DNA of 64,000 bases from Aurelia coerulea (GCA_039566865.1 CM076958.1:558001-622000); one strand, 5' to 3'. Positions 12,521 through 27,500 are shown, numbered from the stretch's first letter. Program-made: numbers and translations. The notes: generated by a model not told the origin, from the sequence alone.

Positions 12521-15500
12521 TTAAGTGGTTGAGATGAAGGGTCCTGAGGCCAGGATTAAGTTCTTTCGTGTGAAATGTACACTGTGAATTGGTGTTGATT
12601 TCGACAGAAATGATGCCATTTCAAAGGCAGTTTCACTGTTGAGAAAAAGAACTTTGGTTTAAACAAGACAACTAAAATCAGGAGAAAGAATTTTAGAATA
12701 GACAGAAGACAAGGTAGAAAAATTGGCAAATATGATGATTAGTAGAGGTAGAGGTCACTGCAAAAATGCTCTTTGTGTACTGTCTTCCCAAAATATTTCA
12801 AAAACCTCATACATGAGGGAATTTGACTTTTGCACCATTAGTTTCGATGTATCAATAAAAATTTTTGCTACACACTTAAAGTAACCAATTAGCCACTCAG
12901 ATAGGGACATATTACAGAATTAGGCGAGCAATAACTGCCCTCTACTTTGTTATTTTTCTTTTTCCTATCGAAATTTTGTCAAGGCCAGTTATTCCCAAAA
13001 CACACAGCGATTTAGGTTGATTAAGCAATTATTAATCACATCAAAAAATATAACGTGATCAAATAATCACCGAAAAAAGAACATAAGAGCATTATTTGAC
13101 ATCAGGAAAATGTGATTTTAGCTCGACTATACTGACGTCCATATTGTGGAACTACGTAACAACATTCGTCTTCAGCTAAATATGGTAACAAGACACTCAT
13201 CATGATTCGTGATTAGTAGCTTAAATCCTCTGATGAGAATATTTAGAACAAAATAAACAAAAAAACAGTTAGCTCACTTGTTTTCAAACGTGTCCATTTC
13301 ATCATCATCTTCCATCTTGCATGCTCTTTTGATGTCCCAAAGTTTCAAGCAGTTATCCACACCACCTAGTTGAAACAAACGATGAAATTTAACAGATAGA
13401 AAGAGCTGTCGATGGCAAAATTAATACTATAAGGTATGGCGGGTTTTAAAGTTAGTTGACGGAGATAAATAGCTAACTCGAGAGCTGCATATGCATATCT
13501 AAAATTAGTCTATTGTATTTGATGATTTCGACAAGTACGCGGATATTGTTTAGCAAAGCGTGTATCCTCATTTTTTGGCCTATTTCTAGATTACCTTCAT
13601 TTAGCTCCGTCAACTAACTTTAAAGATCAAGCATGGGAATTTGAAAGTTTTTTGCATTTGGAATCATGTGCTGGAGACAAGGCTAAACAAACATCTTCCC
13701 ATGTTTGAAAGTAAGTTAAGTTTTAAAAAGACAAATTTTAAAATCATTTCATTTCACATGGTTTTCATACAAACTTCATCATACATTTATAGCTTATCTC
13801 TTCATTTGCTCGTTATATATCTTAAATAACACATGAGAGCTAAAACAAATGCTCACTGCTGGAAGATGCCTGTCTGCATTTCATCGATGCCATTGACTTT
13901 CTATTCTGTGTTTTGAAGAATAGATAAATGGAACAATCCACATTTTGGCATCAACAACAGAGCAGAAACAAGAACGTGACATACCAGAGTCATAAATAGC
14001 TTGATTGTTTGATTCAGTGATGTAGCAGCAAGGGCAAATTTTGTGAAGCAAAAGTCTCAGGCTTTGGAAGACAAAGCGATTTACCTTCCTGAAGAATGAA
14101 TTTCAAACCTGAGTGCATTCAATCAAATCAAATCAACAGAGAGAGAGTGAGAGAGAGAGCAAACATTATAGTTGGTTGCGCTGATGGTGTGAAGTATATT
14201 CCTGAGGCTGTAAGATCGCTTTGTTTTAACCAAACTTGTTTCCTTTGTGCTTACAAAATTCGCCCTTCTTTGATATAATGCCATTACTTTAGTCTCATCA
14301 GAGCACAGGGAGCCTCCATGAAAAGTAGTAGAAAGCAAACGAAATTCGGCTTCTACGAGTGAGACACAACGAAAAGCGGCATCTGTGGAGGAGCAACTTT
14401 CTCCCCCGCTCTTTCCTCTCTCCTCCGCAAAGCCGCAAAGCGCACATTGCTCCTCCACAGATGCCGCTTTTCGCTGTGTCTCACTCGCAGAAGCCGCATT
14501 TCGTTTGCTTTCTATTACTTTTTATGGGGGCTCCCTGTGATTAGACTTATGACGACGAGTCTCTTGTTTCCTTGTGCTCTTTGACTTCAAGATGGCGCTT
14601 CAGTCAACAGAGACTCATAATATTACTCTGAAAAACCTGACCCTATTAGGCCTAATATGCTGGGATTCCTAGCATACCAATCAGAATGCGAGATTTGGCG
14701 AAGAACAATCAGTTTCGAACCTTCGATTCGATTGACGCAGCTTACTAAATTTGAAGGAAGTTGCTGCAGCAGGTACTCGAAGATTTCTCTGCAATGTTTT
14801 GGTCTTAAAAACATGGAAATTGCAGCATTAAAAGACTTATTTTCCACTCACCAGGTAAAGTGAACTTTCTTCTTCAGATGAATACCAAGTTTCGTTAATT
14901 AAGAGGCTGCTTACCGTGGTTTCTATCGCATTTCCTTTCTGAGGAGTGACCGTTGAACAGAGCCGAAGCAGTCGTTCGATCCAGATTCGATCAATCGAAT
15001 GCGGAAGATAGGGTCAGGTTTTTAACAGTTTCATTATGAGTCCCTGTGAGCAAGGTACCGCAGGGATACAAGGGACTCATCGTCATAAGTCTACCCTGTG
15101 ATCAGAGTAGACGGAAAAAGCAACAAACCTGAGGCTAGGATATGACCATCTCTGCTAAAACAAAGCGAATAAACAGCGTCTGTGTGACCAGTCAAATCGA
15201 TTACTGGGACACCATCAGCAATATTCCACAGGAGGATTCGTTTATCAACACCTAGTTAAAACGAAATATTAAATAAGGAAAATAAACAAGACGCTGCAGG
15301 TTCATTTGAACAACTGATTCAATAAAGCTTACATGTAGACCCTACAAGCAACAAATGTAAGCAATGAATTCATATGAAATGATTGAAAAATTGCATTAAC
15401 GAAATCGTTTTTCAAAACAAAACATTGGTGATTAGAGTAGGTTTCAAATCTTTAAAAAACTTGGTGTAAAATTCCATGACCTATTTCTTTCAATGGAACG

Positions 15501-18500
15501 GCTCGAAAAAAACACTAGTTTCTTTACTATAATTCTACCATTGGACTTTTCTGAAATCTTCAATATTTTCAGAATTAGAGTGTTTTTCTCCTTCTGAATA
15601 ATTTCAGAAAACTTTTGAAAAAAAGTTGAGACCAATCGTTATTTTTAGACTTTGTGAGGAAGCATGGAAAATTTTTAAATAAAACCATTTTCATACTTCA
15701 CATTAAAGTTCATATTTCAATTCATTAAGGAGGGAGACCCTTCAGCCTAGTGGCTGATTTTCAAGGGACCCTTCACACAAAAACTTACAAAATAAACATG
15801 TTAAAATATCTAAGAATTACTTACAATAATTATATAACAAAGAAACTGTAAAATCTAACTATGAAAAATAAAAGTAAACTGCACAAAAGATGCTATAGGA
15901 AAATGATACCATAGTATATGAATGTTTATATGCAATCAAGTTAAAATATTTTACCCAAACATCGTACCTGCAGAGACAAGATGCTTTCCATCCGGAGAAA
16001 AGGCAACTGCATGCACTGCACCCTGTAAAAGAGGAGCTTGCTACAATTTTCTAAATAATCATTTCTGAATGATTTTCTCAGATTTACAGATCGTTACGTT
16101 CGTTGTTGCAAGTCTTTGTTGCCGTCTATGAGGCACTGTATATATTGTATATAGTATAAAGTATATTGTATATTGTATACCAAAACGTCAGTACTGGAAA
16201 AGAAAAAGCGCAAAATACCAAACAGATGCCTGTTTCTTTGAGTAGTTAGGCCCTCTTCTAACCGTACACTATATATTGTATACTGTATATTGAAACAAGT
16301 TGAGAGAACAGCCAAGCATCTTATTTCAGGTAGAAATGTAAGAACACTGGATGAATAGAGTCGTCAAAATTATAACAATTTTTGGCGTGTCCTCTTGCTC
16401 AGAGGCGATTCATTTGTCTTCAGAGACCTCAAAACGGGGATTCTGGAAGCTTGGTACGAATAACTTTTTCGACAACGTGAAATGGAGTTGTTCTAAGGTA
16501 TGTGGGAATACTAGGTGAGCCAAAAAATAAAGATGAATTCGTAAAATTAACCTATATACTCATAAAAACGCAAACAAATCCCAATGAGTCTTTTGGCTTT
16601 CAAGCAGAATGCAATTCATCCAGATCCGTCCAGTAATCTTTGTTTTCCGCGCTCGTTGGGGTGGGGAGTGGAGTAGCCCCAAACATATGGCCTTGGACTG
16701 TGATAGTGCTGATAAAGAATCTTTATATTTTATGTACAGTGTTTTTGTTGATGTATCGTCTATTAAGTAGTGTAATTATCAGTTATTATTTGTTGTAAAA
16801 TAATAGTTAATTTGATCTGTTGAGCTTGGAGGCGACTTGATAACATTATGTTCTTTGCCTTCATCTCAACAGTAGATAAAATTAAGTTGTATTCTTGCTT
16901 GTATTTCAACTGTTATTTATTATAGAAAAAAGCACTTTTGGTGCTATGGAGTTTCAATAGTTAGAACTTTTCTTGATCACCAGTAGACATTTTACTTGTT
17001 TGAATTAAGGAGCCTATTTCTGAGCCTGGTCAGAGAATACCAGAAATTCTTCAATGACACATAAATCACAACGAAAGAACCAAAGCAAGTTTTTATTGGT
17101 AAACTCTACCTTATGGCCAGTAAACATTCGGACACCATTTCCAGTTGACAGATCCCAAACCCGAACAGTTCGATCTGACGAACCAGTTGCTATGTAATTG
17201 CAGTTTGGATGGAAATCTAAAGTCTACAACGAGAGATAACACATCAATGTATTATTTTAGTAGAAAACTATCTTCAGCTTGAGGACTGGTATCGAGAAAT
17301 AATTGCTGCTACACTGTAAACGATAAGGCGCATTCATTGATACATTTTGCTTTGAAGGATTCGAATATTCGTTGCGTTTCCCTGTGCTCTTTGACTTGAT
17401 CATGTCAATTGGGTCAACAGACCTGTTGAGCAAAGTTTACCGCATGATACTAGGGACTCAGGTAATCAGTCTACTTTTTATATAATCATTTAAAATGTTA
17501 CAATACAATACATGTTACATTTACATCCTACTATACTTTCTAATTACTTTACAAACTATACAACACTACAGTGACGGGACCACAAGGAGCAAAAGACAAT
17601 GACTACCCCGTGGCCATTAACATAAAGACATGCAAAAATAGCAACCAAATAAACAACTACAAAAAGCTACAAATACGATTAATTACTGATAAATACTAGA
17701 ATCCGTTTCACATTGGATGTCAGGCCAGCATAGTAGTATGATGCTGAACAATAGGAACCCAGGACGAGAGAACCACAGCGACAGCAGTTGCTACCACCAT
17801 TGATTCCTCCCCAGAGTCCCCACCGCCCAACACCCTACGCATATGCTGTTAGGTCTGGGTTTCTGATTCGCAATATCAATGGTCTGAAATACTGTCGATT
17901 ATGTCAATCTACTTAGCATCAAATATATACTTCTGGCCCCCCTTAAGTACCAATTGGAATAGACTTTCAGCAGTGTAGCTACAAGGATTGGATTAAGTAT
18001 GTATTGTTATATACTACTTCGGATTATTAGAAATAAAATATCTAAAAAAATTTCCTGCCAGTACTCAATTTTCTTATAGTTTTTCTCATATAAGACGTCA
18101 AATGAAAATGGCCGTGAATAACAACAATTAAGATACTTTACATGAGTAATTTCGCGCTATCGCAAATCTCACCTGACATAGCAATGGAGATAAATTTAAA
18201 TATATTGGGTAAAGTTTTTTTTGAAGAATTCCTCATGAGAAATGCATGTTAAAAAACTAGTCAATTTTTACTCACATTGACATCAGACAGATGACCTGCA
18301 AATATCCGTAACGGTGCATGATGTTCTGTTGACCATAAACGAATTGTTCTGTCACTCGATGTTGATGCAAAGTAATATCCTTTTGGACTGGAAAACAAAA
18401 AATGTCCAATAACCAACAAGACACAATATTTTATCTTCAACATTTTTTGGAATGTAGTAATAGTGTTGGCGTGCACAACTATGTCCAAATCATGAATACC

Positions 18501-21500
18501 GTAAAATATGAATACCGTAAAAGCGCCCCCTCTTTATTAAGCCCCCTCTCTTACAAGCCCCTCCCCTCTGAGCCAAAATTTTTAAAAAGCCCCTCTCTAG
18601 TAAGGCCCCCCCCCCCACTTATATCAAAATCCAGAGGTTACCAAAGATTTGTAGCTTCCAAAATCATTCTGTTTGAGACAATGTTTAATTTCTCAGCACC
18701 AAACAACAAGAGGTTACCAAGTGCCTCGTTATCCAAAACTGTAACGTCCAATAGCGGGATGTCTCCAAGCTGGCCAAAGAGATCTCTGCGAGCATTTTCA
18801 AAAAGAGGGCAGTGCAGGAGGTAATGTTCATTATCCTCATTTGCAACACCGCATATACACAAGGGACTTAAACAATCAAAGTTTTGCCTAAATCGATGCT
18901 CATTTAGGGGACTAAAACCGACTCTAAGTCTTGTTAGATTTCTTATACCGGTAATATTATGCACACTATAAACGGATCTACACGGAGGACGTATTTGAGC
19001 AAGCAATTTGCGTTTGAACTCCCCAATCGAAACAGAATTTCTGGTATCTTCATCTAGCAGGTTCCATTCGCAGGGAGTACTTTGGAAGTATGCATTGGAA
19101 AACGAACTGTCCTGCTTACAGGCTGCGCGTATGAACGACTTGACCTTATTACCAAAGATTTTCCATTTATTGAGCTAACTAAATTTGCATGTTAATTTTC
19201 ATATGGTTTAGAGATCAAACTGTATCGAATTCATGTATTTGACTCGTAAAATTGTATGTTGAATCCGCAAAATATGGTGTAAAAGAGCTAAAAAGCTATC
19301 AAATGTATCCTGGTCACTTGATTTTGTGAATAAGCCCCCCTCTAATAAGCCCCCCTGTGGAGTGTCCGAAATTAAATAAGTCCCACGGGGGATTTATAGA
19401 GCTTTTACGGTATGACAACTGAATTTTCAAATGATAAAAAGGCTGTTACCTAAATTTGACACTCCAAACTGGATAATTATGTCCTTTGTAAACCACTAGA
19501 TTTGTGAATGTGTGCAAACTCCACAGACGAACTAAAAGGAGAAGGGGATTTCTATAAAAGCAATGAGCATAGCATAATGTGAGATATGGAAGAATCTATT
19601 ACAGAATTAAATGCTTACTCTGCAATACCATTTAACTTGTTTGCTTTGTCTAAGGTATGGATTCATTGCTTCATTTCCTTGGGAATAAAATAAAAACACA
19701 ATCCCTGAAATTATCCTGATCCTATGTTGTTGTCATCTTATTTTGATTCGAATAAATAAATGTAGCTTCTAATTCTATCTGGAGGTACACTAATGCAAAG
19801 AAGAAATTCGCATCTTTGGTAACAACATAGTAAATTTTTGGTTATCTTCCAAATGTTCCATCGTTCAATGTATCACCCTAGAGCGGCGACGAGCATTTTA
19901 ATAGAGGCAACAGACTTTGATTAAGTTTCTTGAAAAGTTCAAAAGTTGGCATGCAGAAATGAATGCTCACCTGTTCCATCTTCGGAAGAGGAGACAAGGA
20001 AAGAATTGTCAACATTGAAGCTTAGGCCATAAACAGGACCACTATGACCAAGAAGAGCTTTCTGCTCACTTGCTGACCTGCAAAAAAGGAAAGTGTGCTT
20101 TGTTCACTTGAGTCAATTCTCCATAAATGATAGAGGAAGATGATATAAGAACACAACTCTTTGAGTGAAACCGATTCGGTTATGAAATCTTCATCAGATT
20201 AAAGGCAGTCTGTCCACTATTGTTCTGAGCTTAGTCACTGCTTATTCACGTGGCCATGAAATTCATGCATCAGCGAGCCTCTGTGACCCTGAGTTCTCAA
20301 GACAAGGCAAATTAGCGCAAACTTCTGGAAAATACCACATAGAGATCTTTATCGAGTTTAGTTTCATTCATCAAAGAGGGCAGACCTTTTTAACTAAGGA
20401 CAGCCGAAAGAAAATAAACACATGAAACACTTAATTTACATTACGAAACTGTTTCAAAAATTAATTTAAAATAACAATGGATACAACAAAATCAAATCAA
20501 AGGAAACGTCATCATACAATAAGACTAATAATCAAATATTGGAAACCCGGTTCGAAAAGTAGAAACGATATTATCAGCAAGTGGAGGAAAATGGCGGAGG
20601 AAAAAGATATCATCAGCAAATGTCAATTTTTAGAAGGCTGCACGAGTGAGATTTCAACTAAATTCAACCAAAAATACCTTTCTAAGAAGCTGCAACGCCC
20701 AAGTGACTGTCAGTTGTTAATCAAATCGCTGTGGTTAAAATTCTTCGAAACTTTCTTAAAAAATCAAGATTTTTGACATTCAGGTAAGCAGTTCGATTCA
20801 GGGAGGATAGGTTTCTCCTGCATAAATATGTATTATCATTATCATCATCGTAACACGACGATGCATTTACGAAAAAGGTACAAGAAAAAATTCAAATGTC
20901 CTGACGTATGATTTTGGGATAAATCCAAAACCAGCGAAAACTATCGACCTCTACCGAATTAGTAATAGCAAGTAGACTGATTATATGACCGTAGTTATTG
21001 CAAAAATGGATAAACTTGGTTGAAATTGTACCAAGTATATAAAAAGCATGCCATGAGGTTTGTCAACACGGAAGACTTATGAATGCGAAAGGTTATTATA
21101 AAGTTTTATCGCATGTACAAGAAATAGCATCTACATGATTCCTTTCCTTACAAAATTTAGAAAAATGTCGATGGTTTTCAAATTCACAGCAAACATGGGT
21201 TACGTGCTTCAGCAGTCCGCAATAATCGTCAACTGTCCGGTATAAGTATCCTGAGTATCCGATACCTTTGCGACTATTTGAGAATTGTCAGGAAGCCTCT
21301 CTTCAAAAGAATCACGTTTCTTGCGTGTTGAACTATCAAAATGCTTACACCGATTAAGAAAGTATTGATATAGCTCTTTGGCAAAACTGAGTTATGACAA
21401 CCACTCTGACACAATTTGGCCTCTCCAAACTCAGACTGATTTCTAAGATTATTCTCGCAGCATATATAATTCGCCAGAACAGGAGCAAAGATTTGACAAG

Positions 21501-24500
21501 ATAAAAAGGCTTAATTTTACCCACCAGCTTCTTTGTCAATTCTTGCCAATTCATAAGGTGTTTTCAAAGTTCGCAGTTTTCGTGGTGTCACACTCCAAAC
21601 TCGAATCGTCGAATCATCGAAACCCGCAGCAATCATTGTCGAATCATCGCTGAATTCTATCACATTTAACCTATAACGAAGAAATTGAATAGGTCTTGGA
21701 AAATTGCGTTGAAATATGGCATCAATTGCCTGGTACTTTACTACCATTACTGGTCACAGTAAATTGTAAAAACAATACAAATGACAGTGGTGGAAAAAGC
21801 AGTAATACAATCCTGCGAAGCGACTTCAAAGGAAAATTCTTCTTTCTACTGTTTCACCAGCTTTTATAATAAGACCTGAATAAAATGGCTATTCGGAACC
21901 TGACCATACTTTTTAATTTGCCGTTGAACATATTTTGGTCTTGGACATTTTGGAAAACTCAAGAACCTGCTTTGACTCACTTCAAATAGAAGAAAGAAAA
22001 TCCATCTACCTAGGGAAGAAATTCCATCTACCAGGGGAAGAAAATCCATCTACCTAGGGAAGAAATTCCATCTACCTAGGGAAGAAATTACATCTACCAG
22101 AGGAAGAAATTCCATTTACCAGAGGAAGAAAATCCATCTACCAGGGGAAAAGTTATTTACCAGGAGAAGAAATTCGTCTAATAGAGAGCGAAATCCATCT
22201 AGCCCTTTCCATTCCTTCCTATCGTCTCTTTTTCTCCTATCTTTTCTCCTTTCAACTGGATGAGCTTTCCGCAAAGCCGTTTCACAGCTTCAAGCACTTT
22301 TTCCACCACTGGCAAAGAAGAAGACAGACATGGACAAGACATGGTTGAGGTTGGCAAGGAACGTAAAGTCAAATTTCACTTAAAACTAATTTCAAAACTA
22401 AGTCTGGACAAAAAAGACAAAAACAACAACAAAAACAACATCAAAAGGACAAAAACTATTTGGATGCAAAACATATAACAACTTACCCTTGACTAGCATT
22501 GAGTATTGTGTAGAAGCATATTGATGGCAAATTATTTGGACCAACATGCAGTCGCTTTGATAATTCTTTGTATTTTGCAAGTTTTAATCTTTTATCGCTG
22601 TCTTTCCTGTAAAATAATTAATTCTATTTGAGTACGAATCTGCCAAAAAACTGATGTGATTAAGAGCAGCAATATAGTCTCCGTTTTCAGCAACACAAAC
22701 TAAACTGCTATCCAACTGTAAATAAAGTTTTTATTATTATTTGTAAATAGAATTGCTGCAAATTTGTTTAAATACTTAGTTTAGTTTGTTTAGTTTAACT
22801 TAGTTTTGTTTGCATTTCTTAACACAAACTAAACTGCTATCCAACTGTAAATAAAGTTTTTATTATTATTTGTAAATAGAATTGCTGTAAATTTGTTTAA
22901 ATACTTAGTTTAGTTTGTTTAGTTTAACTTAGTTTAGTTTGTACTTCTTAACACAAACTAAACTGCTATCCAACTGTAAATAAAGTTTTTATTATTATTT
23001 GTAAATAGAATTGCTGCAAATTTGTTTAAATACTTAGTTTAGTTTGTTTAGTTTAACTTAGTTTAGTTTGTACTTCTTAACACAAACTAAACTGCTATCC
23101 AACTGTAAATAAAGTTTTTATTATTATTTGTAAATAGCATTGCTGTAAATTAGTGTAAGTAGTAGGTTTAGTTTTTTTTAGTTTAGTTTAACTTACTTGG
23201 TTTAACTTAGTTTTGTTTGCACTTCTTAACACAAACTAAACTGCTATCCAACTGTAAATAAATTTTTTATTATTATTTGTAAATAGAATTGCTGCAAATT
23301 TGTTTAAATACTTAGTTTAGTTTGTTTAGTTTAACTTAGTTTTGTTTGCACTTCTTAACACAAACTAAACTGCTATCCAACTGTAAATAAAGTTTTTATT
23401 ATTATTTGTAAATAGAATTGCTGCAAATTTGTTTAAATACTTAGTTTAGTTTGTTTAGTTTAACTTAGTTTAGTTTGTACTTCTTAACACAAACTAAACT
23501 GCTATCCAACTGTAAATAAAGTTTTTATTATTATTTGTAAATAGAATTGCTGCAAATTTGTTTAAATACTTAGTTTAGTTTGTTTAGTTTAACTTAGTTT
23601 AGTTTGCACTTCTTAACACAAACTAAACTGCTATCCAACTGTAAATAAAGTTTTTATTATTATTTGTAAATAGAATTGCTGCAAATTTGTTTAAATACTT
23701 AGTTTAGTTTGTTTAGTTTAACTTAGTTTAGTTTGTACTTCTTAACACAAACTAAACTGCTATCCAACTGTAAATAAAGTTTTTATTATTATTTGTAAAT
23801 AGAATTGCTGCAAATTTGTTTAAATACTTAGTTTAGTTTGTTTAGTTTAACTTAGTTTAGTTTGCACTTCTTAACACAAACTAAACTGCTATCCAACTGT
23901 AAATAAAGTTTTTATTATTATTTGTAAATAGAATTGCTGTAAATTAGTGTAAGTAGTAGGTTTAGTTTTTTTTAGTTTAGTTTAACTTCTTGGTTTAACT
24001 TAGTTTTGTTTGCATTTCTTAGCACAAACAAAACCGTTATCCAACTGTAAATAAAGTGTTTATTATTATTTGTAAATAGTATTACTGTAAATTTGCTTAA
24101 ATACTTAGTTTAGTTTGTTTAGTTTAACTTAGTTTAGTTTGTACTTCTTAACACAAACTAAACCGTTATCCAACTGTAAATAAAGTGTTTATTATTATTT
24201 GTAAATAGTATTACTGTAAATTTGCTTAAATACTTAGTTTAGTTTGTTTAGTTTTGTTTAGTTTAACTTAGTTTAGTTTGCACTTCTTAACACAAACTAA
24301 ACTGCTATCCAACTGTAAATAAAGTTTTTATTATTATTTGTAAATAGTATTGCTGTAAATTAGTGTAAGTAGTAAGTTTAGTTTTTTTTTAGTTTAGTTT
24401 AACTTACTTGGTTTAACTTAGTTTTGTTTGCATTTCTTAACACAAACTAAACTGCTATCCAACTGTAAATAAAGTTTTTATTATTATTTGTAAATAGAAT

Positions 24501-27500
24501 TGCTGCAAATTTGTTTAAATACTTAGTTTAGTTTGTTTAGTTTAACTTAGTTTAGTTTGTACTTTGTAGCACAAACTAAACTGTTATCCAACTGTAACCA
24601 ATACCCCATTCATACTACCGAGTTAAACTTGTTTAAACTAAACTAGGTTATCAGCTGTTGCATTTGATTGATCAATCCAACAATAAATCGACCACAGTGA
24701 TCGGTTGAAACTTAAACCTGGTTTTACATGAAACTTGGTTAACTGAGTCAGTGTGAATGTGGTATAAAATGTTTATTATTATTATCACTATAATGTATAT
24801 AAATTTAAGCGGAGGGGCAAAGTTACGGCGATCGTGAGTGAAACTTGCGATTCAGATTCTGGCGCGATAGACGATAACGCTGCAGATGGCGGCAAGGAAC
24901 TTTTACCAAGATGCATTGCATTCTAATTACGATTTTTTAACGATTCCCGATTCTATAGGAATTCGATTAAAGAACGCAGTGCATCTTGGCAAAAATTACT
25001 CGCCGACTCCAACCTCGTTCCCAGGGTGTTCTGACGTCATAAGCTGATCGCGAAGCCGAATGAACACCCTGGTACACTTGGCATCAATCTTGCCAATATA
25101 TGGCAAGATGTGCCCCATTATGGATTTGCAGTTTGCTAGGCAACGATAATCGACGAAAAATGGTCGTTGCTCTAGCGCTAATTCTGAAGTATATAAATTG
25201 AGAAATTAAAAACAAACACCTTGAGGACCCTATTTTAGCCCTTTTTAAGGTATTTAATCATTAATCCGGGGTTAGCAAGTGCATTTAGTAGGAAAACGAG
25301 CACGATCCATTTGGGTGGAAAAAGGGCCTAAGTTGAAATTTTCGAGAATTTCCCCCACAGCTTTGAAAATAGAATGGCTCGTTATTCGGCGAATTTTAGA
25401 GATAAAATGGAGATTAAAAGTTTTTTAGTGAAAGAATACAGTTTTCCGTCGAATTTTGACATGCCGCGGCCGTTTACTCCTCGCAAAACGGAGTTACGGC
25501 GTAAAATGGGGTTGGCCGAAATTATTCCCCATTTTTGGGGGGCGCGCGCTCCGCTTCTGGGGGCAATATTGAGCCCCAAATTGCGTTATTAGACTCGCAA
25601 ATAAATGGTCTCTTGAAAACATTTTTCCGTTTTGAAATCAGGCTCGTAACCATGGAGCATCGACTCCAAACGTAACCTCGGGTCGGAAAATCGTAACATT
25701 TATTTTTCAACCCCCTGTTATGACGTCATAATGACCCCAAAATTTCCTGAAACTCCGAAATTCGGATGCGCCGTGGTCCATTACTCCTTTTAAACTCCTC
25801 ACTTGCCCCATACACTCCATTGATTTTGTGAAATTACCGATTCAATAAAGGCCATTTTTGAATGGGAGCCAGTTATAATCTGATTTTGCTATTGTTTCCG
25901 AATAGCCAATCAAATTGTCGAACAGCCTCCTGTATCCCAGAGTAGAGGTAGAGCAACGAACTCACTCTGGGGACGAGATTGCGCCGACTCACCGCCATCT
26001 TTAGCGTAATCATCTATTGTTTTTGTGATTATGATTGTGACGTCAGATTGATTGAGACCAATAAGACTGTCAGCTTAATAAAACGCTGCATCATTTCAGT
26101 GTTGGTATCGACCTGAAGTGGAGTGTCTTAACGCTCAACCTTTCGCTTACTCGTTCTTTCGCTGTTTTAGAAAGAATGGTTTTAAGTTATCGTGTTCAAA
26201 GTTACGTTGAGTTTCGCTTCTTGCAAGTAAATATCGTTTAATATCGTTTAATATCGTGTAACATAATATCTTATAATATCGTTTGGAAGATTGTCGTGGT
26301 GATGTGCTTTCTTGAAAGAAAACGAAGTGAATAACAAAGATGGGTTCTTGCTTTTCAAGACAGAAAAAACAAGAAGGTAAGTTTCTCAGGTGTTCCATTA
26401 TTTTCATAAATTGAAAGTTGATTAGTTGTGAACTATTTTCAATGATTTTCTATCTTAAAAGACTGCTTAAAAGAGTCAGACAAATTTTTCAGCTTACAAC
26501 AACTTCTTATGAGTATTGATGACTTCTGACTACGAGCTGAACTTGTTGTCAATAAACACCATTACCGGGTGAGTCAGAAAAAAGAATTTAAGGGGGGATG
26601 GCTCAGTGGTAGCACGCTTGACTACCAATCTGTAGGTTGGTGGTTCGAGTCCTTGCCCTGCCGAACCTGCTACTCTCTGTAGATTCCAACTCTCTGTAAT
26701 TCCAGGCTAATTCCAGCCAGGGGGGTAATTCCAAGACATATGCATAACTTCGATAGATAACGAAACACGTTCATTCCTAACTCAAGCCTTCCTATGCATG
26801 ATATCTTTATTTTCTAAGTGACGAAACGCGGCTTTGACTTGGCATTTAATATATTCATCTTAAATATTATGATAGGTCCTCCTTCCAATCGCAAGAAGTC
26901 GCAAAGATTCAACAGATTCGCTCGATTCAGAAGAGCCATCAGATTATCTCGAAAACAGAAGCAGCAGCAACAACCAAATGAAGGTATGTTACTGGGTATC
27001 AGACAGACTTTAATTTACCAATGGCAATGAAATTTCACTCGCTCGCCAAGAAATGACTTCTTCTCACGTTGAGAAGTCCAAAACAGTTTTGATTAACCCT
27101 AGTAAGGAGCAGGCGTATTAAACAACACTAGATAAGTACAGAATCACAACGGATAGAAATGGTTTAGATATGAAAGGGGTACAGAGTAATGCAGATAGGA
27201 AGTTTGCGAGCAGGGATGGCTCAGTGGTAGCAAGCTTCACAACCAAGGTTGGTGGTTTGAAAGTCCCCGTCTTGTCAAGCTTGTTACGGAGGAAGAGGAG
27301 AGTCGTCAAGGTAGCTCTCTGCAATTCAAGAGTGAAAGGACTCATTAGGTGTGGTGTTCAACCAGCAGAAAGACCGAGTGGCGCTTAATCAGTTACCGTC
27401 AGGAGAATGAAGTTAAGCTCGGTCGAGTGAGGTCAAACTCCGGATGGGTGACCTCGGAGGTTTGACTTCGCAACTCACCTCACCGTCCTTCGGAAGGGAC

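Noticed and set aside
14123..14863. Overlapping ORFs on both strands
   Set aside because: They fall inside palindromic elements, so open frames on both strands are a by-product of the inverted repeat.
20477..20776. 99-codon plus-strand ORF beginning [13 protein letters not shown]
   Set aside because: AT-rich Lys/Ile/Asn composition expected by chance in this intron, with no recognisable motif or flanking splice or promoter signals.
25374..25592. 72-codon ORF beginning [12 protein letters not shown]
   Set aside because: An equally long ORF exists on the opposite strand. It lies within an inverted-repeat unit and has no known motif.
26593..26667. Genuine tRNA gene
   Set aside because: A and B boxes are good, but I could not form a proper acceptor stem and anticodon arm. 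A related decayed copy nearby fits a SINE better.
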